Position numbers and translations under genes: made by a program. A model generated the notes under the pieces. It had not been told where the DNA came from and did no database searches. It saw only the letters and a list, made by a program, of their open reading frames with translations. From Chitinophaga pinensis (lineage in GTDB: Bacteria; Bacteroidota; Bacteroidia; Chitinophagales; Chitinophagaceae): a stretch of DNA of 16,696 bases. The DNA lies in NCBI GenBank assembly GCA_945866165.1, contig CAMBGO010000030.1, forward strand, positions 1 through 16,696, written 5' to 3'. Shown here one piece after another: positions 7,812 through 15,138 of the stretch (its first letter is position 1; the number at the start of each line of letters is the position of its first letter).

Positions 7812-8580
7812 TGGAAATCATAAGGCATCTGTATTGCTTGTACATGGTGCCTGCATGGGTGCCTGGGTTTGGCAGGATAATTTTTCTCCTTATTTATATG
7901 AAATGGGATTCAATGTCCATTCAATAAGTCTTCGAAACCATGGAAGATCTTTAAAAAAAGAGAGCATTCGAAGTATAAGCATCTTGGATTATGTAGTTGA
8001 TCTTAAGAGTGTTATCAAGGAATTAGATGGTGATATATTTATTATTGGGCATTCAATGGGTGGATTCACCATACAGCACTATCTGCAAGACTGCGATTCA
8101 AAAATTAAGGGCGTAGTGTTGTTGTGCCCTGTTCCAAATACTGGATTATGGCAACTTATACCTAAGTTAGTCTTGCATTATCCCTTTTATTTTATGCTTT
8201 CTTCCTTGAAGATGAGTTGGCTTCCTATTATTAAGAATAATAGGCGTTTGAAGAGACTCATGTTCAGTGATTCATATCCAATAAATAAAATGAGGGTACT
8301 TACTGACGCCATGCAAGAGGAGTCTTTTCTTGCATTTCTCGAAATGGTATTTTTGCGATTACCTAAAATAAGCTCTTCCCCTGTTCCGATGATGGTTGTT
8401 GGGGCCGAAAATGATTATCTTATTTCTGAGCAGTCTATAAAAAAAATGGCAGCTTATTTTCGGGTTGAGCCACTAATTATTAAAGATGCAGCACATTGCT
8501 TTATGTTTGAGCCTGGTTGGGAAAAAGTAGCAGAGAAAATTACTGATTTCTTTGGTGGTTTAGTTCCTACATCAAATTAA
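7777..8580 (+). CDS. Alpha/beta-fold hydrolase
   Basis: 267 residues with the full catalytic set: oxyanion segment LVHGACMGAWVW at 21-32, nucleophile elbow GHSMGG at 91-96 (Ser93), acid GAENDYL at 209-215 (Asp213) and HCF with His240. A mobile lid region lies about 120-190 (hydrophobic, WQLIPKLVLHYPFYF). The chosen ATG leaves 22 residues before the HG motif, which is normal for the family; the next Met (residue 27) would delete this motif, so the 35-base overlap with the monooxygenase gene is probably real. Members are esterases, lactonases, C-C hydrolases and similar. Coupling to the monooxygenase suggests it acts on that enzyme's product (inference). The 3' end overlaps the convergent decarboxylase-like gene by 14 bases. 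Confidence 0.87.
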   Translation: MKLEHIKQLHPDGNHKASVLLVHGACMGAWVWQDNFSPYLYEMGFNVHSISLRNHGRSLKKESIRSISILDYVVDLKSVIKELDGDIFIIGHSMGGFTIQHYLQDCDSKIKGVVLLCPVPNTGLWQLIPKLVLHYPFYFMLSSLKMSWLPIIKNNRRLKRLMFSDSYPINKMRVLTDAMQEESFLAFLEMVFLRLPKISSSPVPMMVVGAENDYLISEQSIKKMAAYFRVEPLIIKDAAHCFMFEPGWEKVAEKITDFFGGLVPTSN

Positions 8581-9301
8581 CTCCCTCATTGAATGTTGCC
8601 TCGAATTTAGTTGCTTCAATTGTGAAGAGTGGCTTTTTATTGCATATACCAAGGTCAATGATATCCTTACACATTGGATCAGTTGTATCATTTGCTGTTA
8701 TTCTAATATCTGCAAATGGCTTCCATCTCATATTACTTCTTACGTCTACTGTTGTTTTAAGTATTTGTTCTTGCAGAAATGAATACGTCATTAAATTCAT
8801 GCTCGAAACAGGCAATCCCATACCTAGAGAGCCCTTGAATTCAATTATATGTTGACTGCCTTCTTCATTCAACACACAGGAATCAATTTTATTTTTTCCA
8901 AATGAATGAATAATCTTTCTTACGATTTTTGGATATCCCCAAAGTTCTCTTCCAGCCAACATTGATTTTTCAGAAGTTACAGGGATGTGAATAATATATT
9001 GACCGAGTTTTCTAATTTTTAGTGGGCTGTATAAATCCAGCCAATTAGAAATACCGGATTTAACATGTTTGGGCACTACTGGAATAGCGATAATAACTTC
9101 ATTGTATGCGCCTAAGTCGGAATCCTTGTATTCAATAAGTGCAACTGCAATTAGTGGTTTGCCGTTGAATATCAACCCTGCTTTGAATTCAGTATCCTTT
9201 AGCTTTTCATTTACTGCAGAAAATGTAGAAGTGTAGGTTAATGCGAGGTAATGAACATCACGAAAATTAAGAGGAAATGAATATTCTAATTGTGAGTGCA
9301 T
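8567..9301 (-). CDS. Acetoacetate decarboxylase-like protein
   Basis: 244 residues, the size of acetoacetate decarboxylases (ADC). Recognisable blocks are GAYNEVIIAIPV at about 64-75 and AGRELWGYPK at 116-125. Aligned by eye to the clostridial enzyme as I remember it, Lys125 matches the Schiff-base Lys115 and Glu68 matches Glu76. However, the neighbour that tunes the lysine pKa (Lys116) is Ile126 here, and Glu61 aligns with Val53. That pattern fits the wider ADC-like superfamily, some of whose members do aldol or dehydration chemistry, better than a true acetone-forming enzyme. It starts 10 bases after the DUF4293 gene and is probably the last gene of a glyA unit. Its end overlaps the alpha/beta hydrolase gene. 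Confidence 0.75.
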   Translation of the reverse strand: MHSQLEYSFPLNFRDVHYLALTYTSTFSAVNEKLKDTEFKAGLIFNGKPLIAVALIEYKDSDLGAYNEVIIAIPVVPKHVKSGISNWLDLYSPLKIRKLGQYIIHIPVTSEKSMLAGRELWGYPKIVRKIIHSFGKNKIDSCVLNEEGSQHIIEFKGSLGMGLPVSSMNLMTYSFLQEQILKTTVDVRSNMRWKPFADIRITANDTTDPMCKDIIDLGICNKKPLFTIEATKFEATFNEGVNLM

Positions 9302-9311
9302 AAAACCTTAT

Positions 9312-9728
9312 TTAACGTAGTCTATCGGAACTATCCAATAGCTTTTCATCTTTTCTAATTCCACGGTAAGCAAAAATTAAAAAAGTAATAATAAAAAAAG
9401 GGAGGATGGCACTTAGTTGCCAATGGCCTTGTAAGATTCCCATTTTCACTTTGAAATTCGAAACTTCGAAATATTCAATCAATATGATTGCAATCGTAAT
9501 ACAAAAATTTAATACAATCAATTGTTTTTGGGCACCTCTTTTTTTGTAAAAGAATATCGTTGCAAATGATAGCAAGCATGAAAGAGTTACTGTCAGTATC
9601 AAAAACAAACTTGTGTCTACGTTAAAAAAAAGATTGCCACTGTCATCTTCAAAAACAGGGAGCAGCCAAATTAAAACGGAAGTGGTTGCTGCAAGAAAAA
9701 GCCAAAGTGTTTGAATTCGCTGTATCAT
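9312..9728 (-). CDS. DUF4293-type four-helix membrane protein
   Basis: 138 residues, strongly hydrophobic, with four predicted membrane segments at about 7-25, 40-62, 69-89 and 104-121. The N-terminus MIQRIQTLWLFLAA and the basic C-terminus AYRGIRKDEKLLDSSDRLR match my memory of the Bacteroidota-specific DUF4293 family, whose function is unknown. It begins 9 bases after the glyA stop and is followed 10 bases later by the decarboxylase-like gene, so the three are very likely co-transcribed. Confidence 0.75.
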   Translation of the reverse strand: MIQRIQTLWLFLAATTSVLIWLLPVFEDDSGNLFFNVDTSLFLILTVTLSCLLSFATIFFYKKRGAQKQLIVLNFCITIAIILIEYFEVSNFKVKMGILQGHWQLSAILPFFIITFLIFAYRGIRKDEKLLDSSDRLR

Positions 9729-9737
9729 AAGTTGAAT

Positions 9738-11018
9738 TTATCCAAGTTCTGGATACAAAGGAAACTGTTGCATGAAAATTTTCACTTCTTCCCTCACTGA
9801 TGCAATGATTTGATCATTGTCTGCATTCATAAGAACCTTGTCAATCATATCAGCAACAATTTGCATGTGTTCCGTCTTCATTCCTCTAGTGGTAATGGCT
9901 GGTACGCCAACCCTGATTCCAGAAGTAACAAATGGGCTCTTGTCATCATATGGAACCGAGTTTTTGTTCAAAGTGATATGTGCTCTGTCCAATGTTTCTT
10001 GGGCCTTTTTTCCAGTGATATTCTTGTTCCTGAGGTCTATCAACATTAAATGATTATCAGTTCCTCCGCTAATCAAATGATAGTCTTTATCAGTGAAGGC
10101 TTTCGCGATTGTTTGTGCATTAACTCTTACCTGTTCTTGATAGGTTTTAAATGATGGGTCGAGTATTTCGCCAAATGCAACAGCTTTTGCTGCAATTACA
10201 TGCTCTAGAGGACCACCTTGTAGGCCAGGAAAAACTGCAAGGTCGAGCAGTGCGCTCATTGACCTAATGTTTCCTTTGGGATCTTTTAGGCCAAATGGGT
10301 TTTCAAAATCATGCCTCATCATAATTACACCACCTCTTGGTCCACGGAGGGTTTTGTGTGTGGTTGAAGTAACGATATGACAATGGTCAAATGGGTCATT
10401 TAGTAGTCCGCTTGCTATTAATCCGGCTGGATGTGCAATGTCTGCCAAAACCAATGCACCCACTTCATCTGCAACTTTTCTGATTCTTGCATAGTCCCAA
10501 TCACGGCTATAAGCAGACGCACCGCAGATAATCATTTTTGGTTTTTCTGCTCTTGCTGTCTGTTCAAGTTGTTCATAATTTACCAATCCAGATTCCCTTT
10601 CCACACCATAAAAAAATGCTTGGTATGTTTTACCACTAAAGTTTGCAGGACTTCCATGTGTAAGATGTCCACCCATGCTAAGATCGAGGCCTAGTATTTT
10701 ATCGCCAGCTTTTAGGCAGGCAAGAAATACGGCAGCATTGGCCTGGGCACCACTATGTGGTTGGACATTTGCCCAGTTGGCATTGAACACTTTTTTTAAC
10801 CTTTCAATGGCAAGCGTTTCAATTTCATCAACCACTTCGCATCCACCATAGTATCTTTTGCCTGGATATCCTTCAGCGTATTTATTAGTTGCTACCGATC
10901 CGGTTGCTTGAATGACTTGGTATGAAGTGAAGTTTTCTGAAGCAATCAATTCTATTCCTTCACGTTGTCTTTTTAGTTCTTTTTTAAGGAGGTCAAACAC
11001 CAATGTATCTTGGGGCAT
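9738..11018 (-). CDS. glyA: Serine hydroxymethyltransferase
   Basis: 426 residues, normal length. It is a PLP enzyme that converts serine and tetrahydrofolate to glycine and 5,10-methylene-tetrahydrofolate, the main source of one-carbon units. Seen motifs: IELIASENF at 22-30, KYAEGYPGKRYYGG at 46-59, QPHSGAQAN at 86-94, and the PLP-binding STTHKTLRGPRGG at 218-230, with Lys222 forming the Schiff base. No missing key residues are noted. The start MPQDTLVFDLLKKELKRQ is the expected N-terminus, and an exact TAnnTTTG lies 15 bases upstream. It leads a tight minus-strand group with DUF4293 and the decarboxylase-like gene. Confidence 0.97.
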   Translation of the reverse strand: MPQDTLVFDLLKKELKRQREGIELIASENFTSYQVIQATGSVATNKYAEGYPGKRYYGGCEVVDEIETLAIERLKKVFNANWANVQPHSGAQANAAVFLACLKAGDKILGLDLSMGGHLTHGSPANFSGKTYQAFFYGVERESGLVNYEQLEQTARAEKPKMIICGASAYSRDWDYARIRKVADEVGALVLADIAHPAGLIASGLLNDPFDHCHIVTSTTHKTLRGPRGGVIMMRHDFENPFGLKDPKGNIRSMSALLDLAVFPGLQGGPLEHVIAAKAVAFGEILDPSFKTYQEQVRVNAQTIAKAFTDKDYHLISGGTDNHLMLIDLRNKNITGKKAQETLDRAHITLNKNSVPYDDKSPFVTSGIRVGVPAITTRGMKTEHMQIVADMIDKVLMNADNDQIIASVREEVKIFMQQFPLYPELG

Positions 11019-11032
11019 AGAAAATATTTTTG

Positions 11033-11040
11033 CAAATGTA
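11033..11040 (-). promoter_or_regulatory. glyA: -7 promoter element of glyA
   Basis: The minus strand reads TACATTTG followed by CAAAAA, an exact TAnnTTTG match 15 bases from the glyA ATG. It implies a very short leader of about 8-10 bases. A well-placed -33 TTG is not seen. It lies in the 64-base gap after the ABC ATPase gene and suggests that glyA has its own transcription start. Confidence 0.55.
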
Positions 11041-11082
11041 CCTTTATGTTGAGAAAGAAAAAACCTTCAATTCTACCATTTT

Positions 11083-11694
11083 TTACACACCCATGCGGAT
11101 TTCCTTGCTGCAACTGGCATATTCCGACTTGTCATTGCTGCTGATAATTACAAGCCGATTCCTGCAATGTGTTGAAATCAGATGAGTGTAGAGGGCAATT
11201 CCTTTTTCGTCGAGGTTGGTACATGGTTCATCAAGTAAAAGGATTGATGTGTCGGAAAAAAAAGCTTGTGCCAGTTTAATGCGTTGCTTCATTCCACTGC
11301 TAAAGTATCTTATTTGTTTATCCTTTGAAGTGGTTAGCCCTATTTCATCAAGAATAGTGTGCTGATCGAAACCCTGAAAAAAAGGCTTGAAATTTGCATG
11401 ATAGCAAAGGAATTCAGTGGCTGTCATTTCTTCAATCACTTCAAGAAAGGGGGCACAGATGGCTATATGTTTAAAGTGATTTTCTGGGGGGATGTTTTCT
11501 TGGTTAGAAAAATAGTTGATTGATCCCTCATTTAAATAAATTGAACCTGCGATAGCTTGTAATAGGGTTGATTTTCCTGAACCATTGTGCCCTGTAATTG
11601 CATAATGCTGACCTGATTCCAGCTCCTGGTTTAGGTTTCTGAATATCCATTGACGGTTGAAACGCTTTCCGGCATTAGTCACCGTTATATTCAT
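11083..11694 (-). CDS. Orphan ABC transporter ATP-binding protein
   Basis: 203 residues, a single short nucleotide-binding domain. Walker A is GHNGSGKST at 35-43, the ABC signature is FSSGMKQR at 131-138, and Walker B is ILLLDEP at 151-157 with catalytic Glu156 and a following D-loop (NLDE). The Q-loop area (ICAPFLEVIEEMT, 79-91) has no clear glutamine, and the switch histidine position reads IISSND, with Asn187 where His is usual. No permease gene is adjacent. Its size and loops resemble CcmA-like ATPases. The start overlaps the end of lpxA by 20 bases, so translation is probably coupled to lipid A synthesis. A role in envelope lipid or LPS export is possible but unproven; the partner permease must be encoded elsewhere. 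Confidence 0.85.
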   Translation of the reverse strand: MNITVTNAGKRFNRQWIFRNLNQELESGQHYAITGHNGSGKSTLLQAIAGSIYLNEGSINYFSNQENIPPENHFKHIAICAPFLEVIEEMTATEFLCYHANFKPFFQGFDQHTILDEIGLTTSKDKQIRYFSSGMKQRIKLAQAFFSDTSILLLDEPCTNLDEKGIALYTHLISTHCRNRLVIISSNDKSEYASCSKEIRMGV

Positions 11695-12481
11695 CCACAG
11701 AATTTTTTGTGAAGCGTTTGATGATCCCCCTGCTGCTTTCTCTGATAAAGGTTACAATTTCATCACGTTCATCAGTTACAGGGAGTTCTTCTTCTATGAA
11801 ATCAATAGCCTGTGTTGTATTCAACCCTTTATTGTAAATAATACGGTAGATATCTAGAATCTCATTTATTTTTTCAACTGAAAATCCTTTTCTTTTTAGT
11901 CCAACCGAATTTACACCAGCATACGAAAGGGGCGTTCTACCTGCTTTCATATAAGGTGGAATATCCTTGCTAACGAGAGAGCCTCCTGCAACAAATGAAT
12001 GTTGTCCAATTTTTACAAATTGGTGGACGGCACACATGCCTGCAAGAATGGCGTAGTCTCCCATGGTAACATGCCCCGCCATTTGGGTATTGTTACTCAT
12101 GATACAATGGTTGCCTATAACGCAATCATGTGCAATGTGACTATAGGCCATGATTAGACAATTGTTTCCAACAGTGGTTTTCCAACTGTCTTTTGTACCG
12201 CGGTGTATTGTAACAAATTCTCTGATGGTGGTATCATTGCCCACTTCAACGATAGTCTCTTCTCCTTCAAACTTTAGATCCTGTGGCGATGCAGAAATAA
12301 CGGCTCCAGGAAATACCCTGCAATTTTTTCCAATCCTTGCACCTTCCATAATGGTTACATTGCTACCTATCCAGGTTCCTTCTCCTATTTCAACATTTTG
12401 GTGAATAACTGAAAAGGGGTCAATCTTTACATTGGTTGCGATGCGCGCATTGTGGTGGATATATGTATGTGGATGGATCAT
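11675..12481 (-). CDS. lpxA: UDP-N-acetylglucosamine acyltransferase
   Basis: 268 residues, near the E. coli length of 262. It transfers a 3-hydroxyacyl chain from acyl carrier protein to O-3 of UDP-GlcNAc, the first step of lipid A synthesis in the cytoplasm. The N-terminal two thirds are left-handed beta-helix hexapeptide repeats (for example IGSNVTIMEGARIGKNC). Motifs: ISASPQDLKFEGE at 62-74, TIREFVTIHRGT at 85-96, and the catalytic histidine in HIAHDCVIGNHC, probably His118. The C-terminal helical domain holds VGLKRKGFS at 193-201. It begins 11 bases after the lpxC-fabZ stop and overlaps the ABC ATPase gene by 20 bases. No efp gene lies nearby. Confidence 0.96.
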   Translation of the reverse strand: MIHPHTYIHHNARIATNVKIDPFSVIHQNVEIGEGTWIGSNVTIMEGARIGKNCRVFPGAVISASPQDLKFEGEETIVEVGNDTTIREFVTIHRGTKDSWKTTVGNNCLIMAYSHIAHDCVIGNHCIMSNNTQMAGHVTMGDYAILAGMCAVHQFVKIGQHSFVAGGSLVSKDIPPYMKAGRTPLSYAGVNSVGLKRKGFSVEKINEILDIYRIIYNKGLNTTQAIDFIEEELPVTDERDEIVTFIRESSRGIIKRFTKNSVDEYNGD

Positions 12482-12492
12482 AATTTTAAATT

Positions 12493-13911
12493 TTATTGGT
12501 TTGAATCTTCCCTCTTAACCAATTGAGCCATTAGCACAGCTTCTGTAGTTATTTTATTCCCAACATAAACCGTTCCATTCATCTCACAGATTCCTCTTCT
12601 AATTGGACCTGCTAGTTCCAGCTTCAAAATCATGGTGTCTCCGGGGATAACCTTTTGTTTGAATTTGCAATTGTCAATTTTCACAAAGTAGGTATCATAT
12701 TCTCCTGGAGGAAGTGCATTGATCGCAAGTATTCCTCCGCATTGCGCCAATGCTTCAACCTGTAAAACACCGGGCATGACTGGATTTCCGGGGAAATGTC
12801 CTGCAAAGAATGGTTCATTGAATGTTACGTTTTTGATTCCTACGATATGTGTATCAGATAGTTCAATCACCTTATCAACCAACAAGAATGGAAAACGATG
12901 TGGAAGTTTCTTTTCAATTTGTTGGGTATTGTATACAGGAGCTTGAGTAGGATCATAAACAGGTATGTTTTTTACGTGTTTATTTTTCTTAATGTAGTTT
13001 TTGATTGCTTTTGCAAATTCGATATTTGAAAAATGGCCTGGTCTATTTGCAATAATATGTGCTTTGATCGGGTAACCAATCAGTGCAAGGTCACCAATCA
13101 CATCCAACAATTTATGGCGAGCCGGTTCATTGGGAAATCTTAATTCAAGGTTATTGAGGTATCCGCCACTCTCAACTTCAATGGTATCTTTTTTGAAAAT
13201 TTTTGCCAGCCTTTCCATTTCTTCGTCACCAACTGGTTTATCTACCACCACAATGGCATTGTTGATGTCGCCGCCCTTTATGAGATCTTGGGATAGCAAG
13301 GCTTCAAGCTCATGAAGAAAACAGAATGTTCTGCAACTCGCTATTTCATTTTTGAATTCACTTATATTTTTGATTCCTGCATGTTGGGTTCCCAGCACAG
13401 GACTATTAAAGTCAATTAATGTTGTTACTTTATATTCCATGGCTGGCATGGCCACCATTTCAACTCTTTTTTCCTCATGATAGTATGAAATATTTGTATC
13501 AATGCTATACCAATGTTTTGCTGCCTCTTGCTCCTCAACACCTGCTTTTTCAATTAATTGTATAAATGGCTGAGAACTGCCATCCATGATTGGGATTTCA
13601 GGACCATTTATTTCTATAAGACAATTATCAACTCCCATTCCTACCAATGCAGCCAATATATGTTCTACGGTGCTTATCTTGGCATCATGGTCTTCAAGGG
13701 TTGTTCCCCTTGAAGTATCAGTTACAAGATCACAATCAGCTTTTATGACTGGCTCATTGGGAAGGTCAATGCGTTTGAATTGTATACCAAAACCTGGATT
13801 AGCGGGTTTTAATACCATATCCACCATGATGCCCGTATGCAGTCCTGTTCCAGAGATTTTTTCACTATGGGTAATGGTATGCTGTTTGTCTGGGTTGAAT
13901 TTTTCTTTCAT
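12493..13911 (-). CDS. lpxC-fabZ: Bifunctional UDP-3-O-acyl-GlcNAc deacetylase / 3-hydroxyacyl-ACP dehydratase (LpxC-FabZ fusion)
   Basis: 472 residues from the ATG at 13911. I prefer this start because MKEKFNPDKQHTI precedes the usual LpxC start block and because an exact -7 element lies just upstream, inside the longer open frame that begins at 13941. Residues 1 to about 310 are LpxC: GTGLHTG at 21-27, STVEHILAAL at 80-89 (Glu83 and zinc ligand His84), HKLLDVIGD at 266-274 (zinc ligands His266 and Asp270), and PGHFSN with His293. A short linker joins FabZ from about 330: LPHRFPFLLVDKV at 336-348, then GHFPGNPVMPG with catalytic His372 and VEALAQ with Glu386. LpxC commits the pathway to lipid A; FabZ dehydrates 3-hydroxyacyl-ACP and so competes for the same acyl pool. 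The fusion is well known in Bacteroidota. Confidence 0.96.
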   Translation of the reverse strand: MKEKFNPDKQHTITHSEKISGTGLHTGIMVDMVLKPANPGFGIQFKRIDLPNEPVIKADCDLVTDTSRGTTLEDHDAKISTVEHILAALVGMGVDNCLIEINGPEIPIMDGSSQPFIQLIEKAGVEEQEAAKHWYSIDTNISYYHEEKRVEMVAMPAMEYKVTTLIDFNSPVLGTQHAGIKNISEFKNEIASCRTFCFLHELEALLSQDLIKGGDINNAIVVVDKPVGDEEMERLAKIFKKDTIEVESGGYLNNLELRFPNEPARHKLLDVIGDLALIGYPIKAHIIANRPGHFSNIEFAKAIKNYIKKNKHVKNIPVYDPTQAPVYNTQQIEKKLPHRFPFLLVDKVIELSDTHIVGIKNVTFNEPFFAGHFPGNPVMPGVLQVEALAQCGGILAINALPPGEYDTYFVKIDNCKFKQKVIPGDTMILKLELAGPIRRGICEMNGTVYVGNKITTEAVLMAQLVKREDSNQ

Positions 13912-13927
13912 CTCAATCAATTGGATG

Positions 13928-13935
13928 CAAAGATA
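13928..13935 (-). promoter_or_regulatory. -7 promoter element of lpxC-fabZ
   Basis: The minus strand reads TATCTTTG followed by CATCC, an exact TAnnTTTG match whose G is 17 bases before the ATG at 13911. The 99-base gap after lpxD shows no strong hairpin. If used, transcription begins after the ATG at 13941, which rules that upstream codon out for this transcript. Confidence 0.5.
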
Positions 13936-14010
13936 AGCCATTTTTAGCTGTAAGATAGGGGCCCTTGATAGCAGGTAATCACCTTGGATTATGAAGAATT
14001 AACAACTTTA

Positions 14011-15066
14011 TTAGTCTATGTTTTTTCCCGTGGCTAGTTTTTTTAGTAGTGCTTCTAGTTCTTCAACCTTTTTAGATAGTGCTGGTAGTTTTCTGAAAAT
14101 TGATAATGACTTCAATGACGACAGATGATCAAAAGCCGGTGTTCCGTTTAATGACTTGTTTTTTTCAGTCACGTTACTGTTGATTCCGCTTTTAGCACCC
14201 ACTTTTACACCTTCTGCAATCGTAATATGTCCAACAATGCCAACTTGTCCTCCAATCATGGCTCTTTTACCGATTTTTGTTGAACCGCTGATTCCTGTTT
14301 GGGCTGCAATGACACTATCTTCTCCAATTTCAACATTGTGTGCTATTTGTAATAAGTTGTCCAATTTCGTTCCCTTACGAATGATTGTTGATCCCATTGT
14401 TGCTCGGTCAATACAGGTATTCGCACCAATTTCAACATTGTCTTCTATCACCACATTGCCCATCTGTGGAACCTTTTGGTAACTGCCATCTGCTTGAGGG
14501 GCAAATCCAAATCCATCACTTCCTATAATAGTCCCCGCATGAATAATTACTTCATTTCCTATGATACAATCATGATAAATTTTTGCACCGGGATTTATCA
14601 CTGATTTCTTTCCTATGCATACATTTTTGCCAATATATACTTGTGGGTATATTTTGGCGCCATCTTCAATAATGGCATTTTCCCCTATAAATGCAAACGC
14701 ACCGATAAAGACATTTTCACCAATCTTGGCTGACTTATCAATGTATACGGGTTCCTGGATGCCAACCATTTTTTCTGCTGCAATTTGCTGGTAATATTGC
14801 ATAAGAAAAGCAAATGAAGCGTAAGGGTCTTTCACACGAATCAATGCTGTGTCAACAGCCTGCTTTAGTGTCAAGTCCTCACTTATAATTACAGCACTAG
14901 CATTTGTAGTATACAGGAATTCTTCATATTTGGGATTTGCAAGAAACGCAAGGTTACCTTTTTCAGCCTCTTCAATTTTAGAAAAAGATGAAACAATTTT
15001 ATTGCCATCACCTTCTATTTTGCCTCCAATTAAAGCAGCTATTTGTTGAATCGAAAATTCCATCAT
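14011..15066 (-). CDS. lpxD: UDP-3-O-(3-hydroxyacyl)glucosamine N-acyltransferase
   Basis: 351 residues, normal for LpxD (about 340-350). It adds the second 3-hydroxyacyl chain, to the 2-amino group, in the third step of lipid A synthesis. The N-terminal uridine-binding domain (about 1-100) includes GNLAFLANPKYEEFL. The middle (about 105-300) is hexapeptide-repeat beta-helix with IGSDGFGFAP at 181-190, IEIGANT-type repeats and CIDRATMGST at 218-227. The catalytic histidine is His243 in LLQIAHNVEIG. The C-terminus forms a short charged helix (KKVEELEALLKK). Two consecutive Met codons (15066 and 15063) are possible starts. The gene lies 72 bases after the HD gene and 99 bases before lpxC-fabZ. 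Confidence 0.96.
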   Translation of the reverse strand: MMEFSIQQIAALIGGKIEGDGNKIVSSFSKIEEAEKGNLAFLANPKYEEFLYTTNASAVIISEDLTLKQAVDTALIRVKDPYASFAFLMQYYQQIAAEKMVGIQEPVYIDKSAKIGENVFIGAFAFIGENAIIEDGAKIYPQVYIGKNVCIGKKSVINPGAKIYHDCIIGNEVIIHAGTIIGSDGFGFAPQADGSYQKVPQMGNVVIEDNVEIGANTCIDRATMGSTIIRKGTKLDNLLQIAHNVEIGEDSVIAAQTGISGSTKIGKRAMIGGQVGIVGHITIAEGVKVGAKSGINSNVTEKNKSLNGTPAFDHLSSLKSLSIFRKLPALSKKVEELEALLKKLATGKNID

Positions 15067-15138
15067 TGTTGATTTAACTACGCCGCTTGTTTTTGAACAT
15101 TTGGCGATAGTAATTTTTGTTGCATTTTCTTGAAAAAC

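Noticed and set aside
12493..13911. LpxC-FabZ fusion as a new gene fusion
   Set aside because: The two-domain protein is a well-known feature of Bacteroidota; it is useful as a lineage marker but not new.
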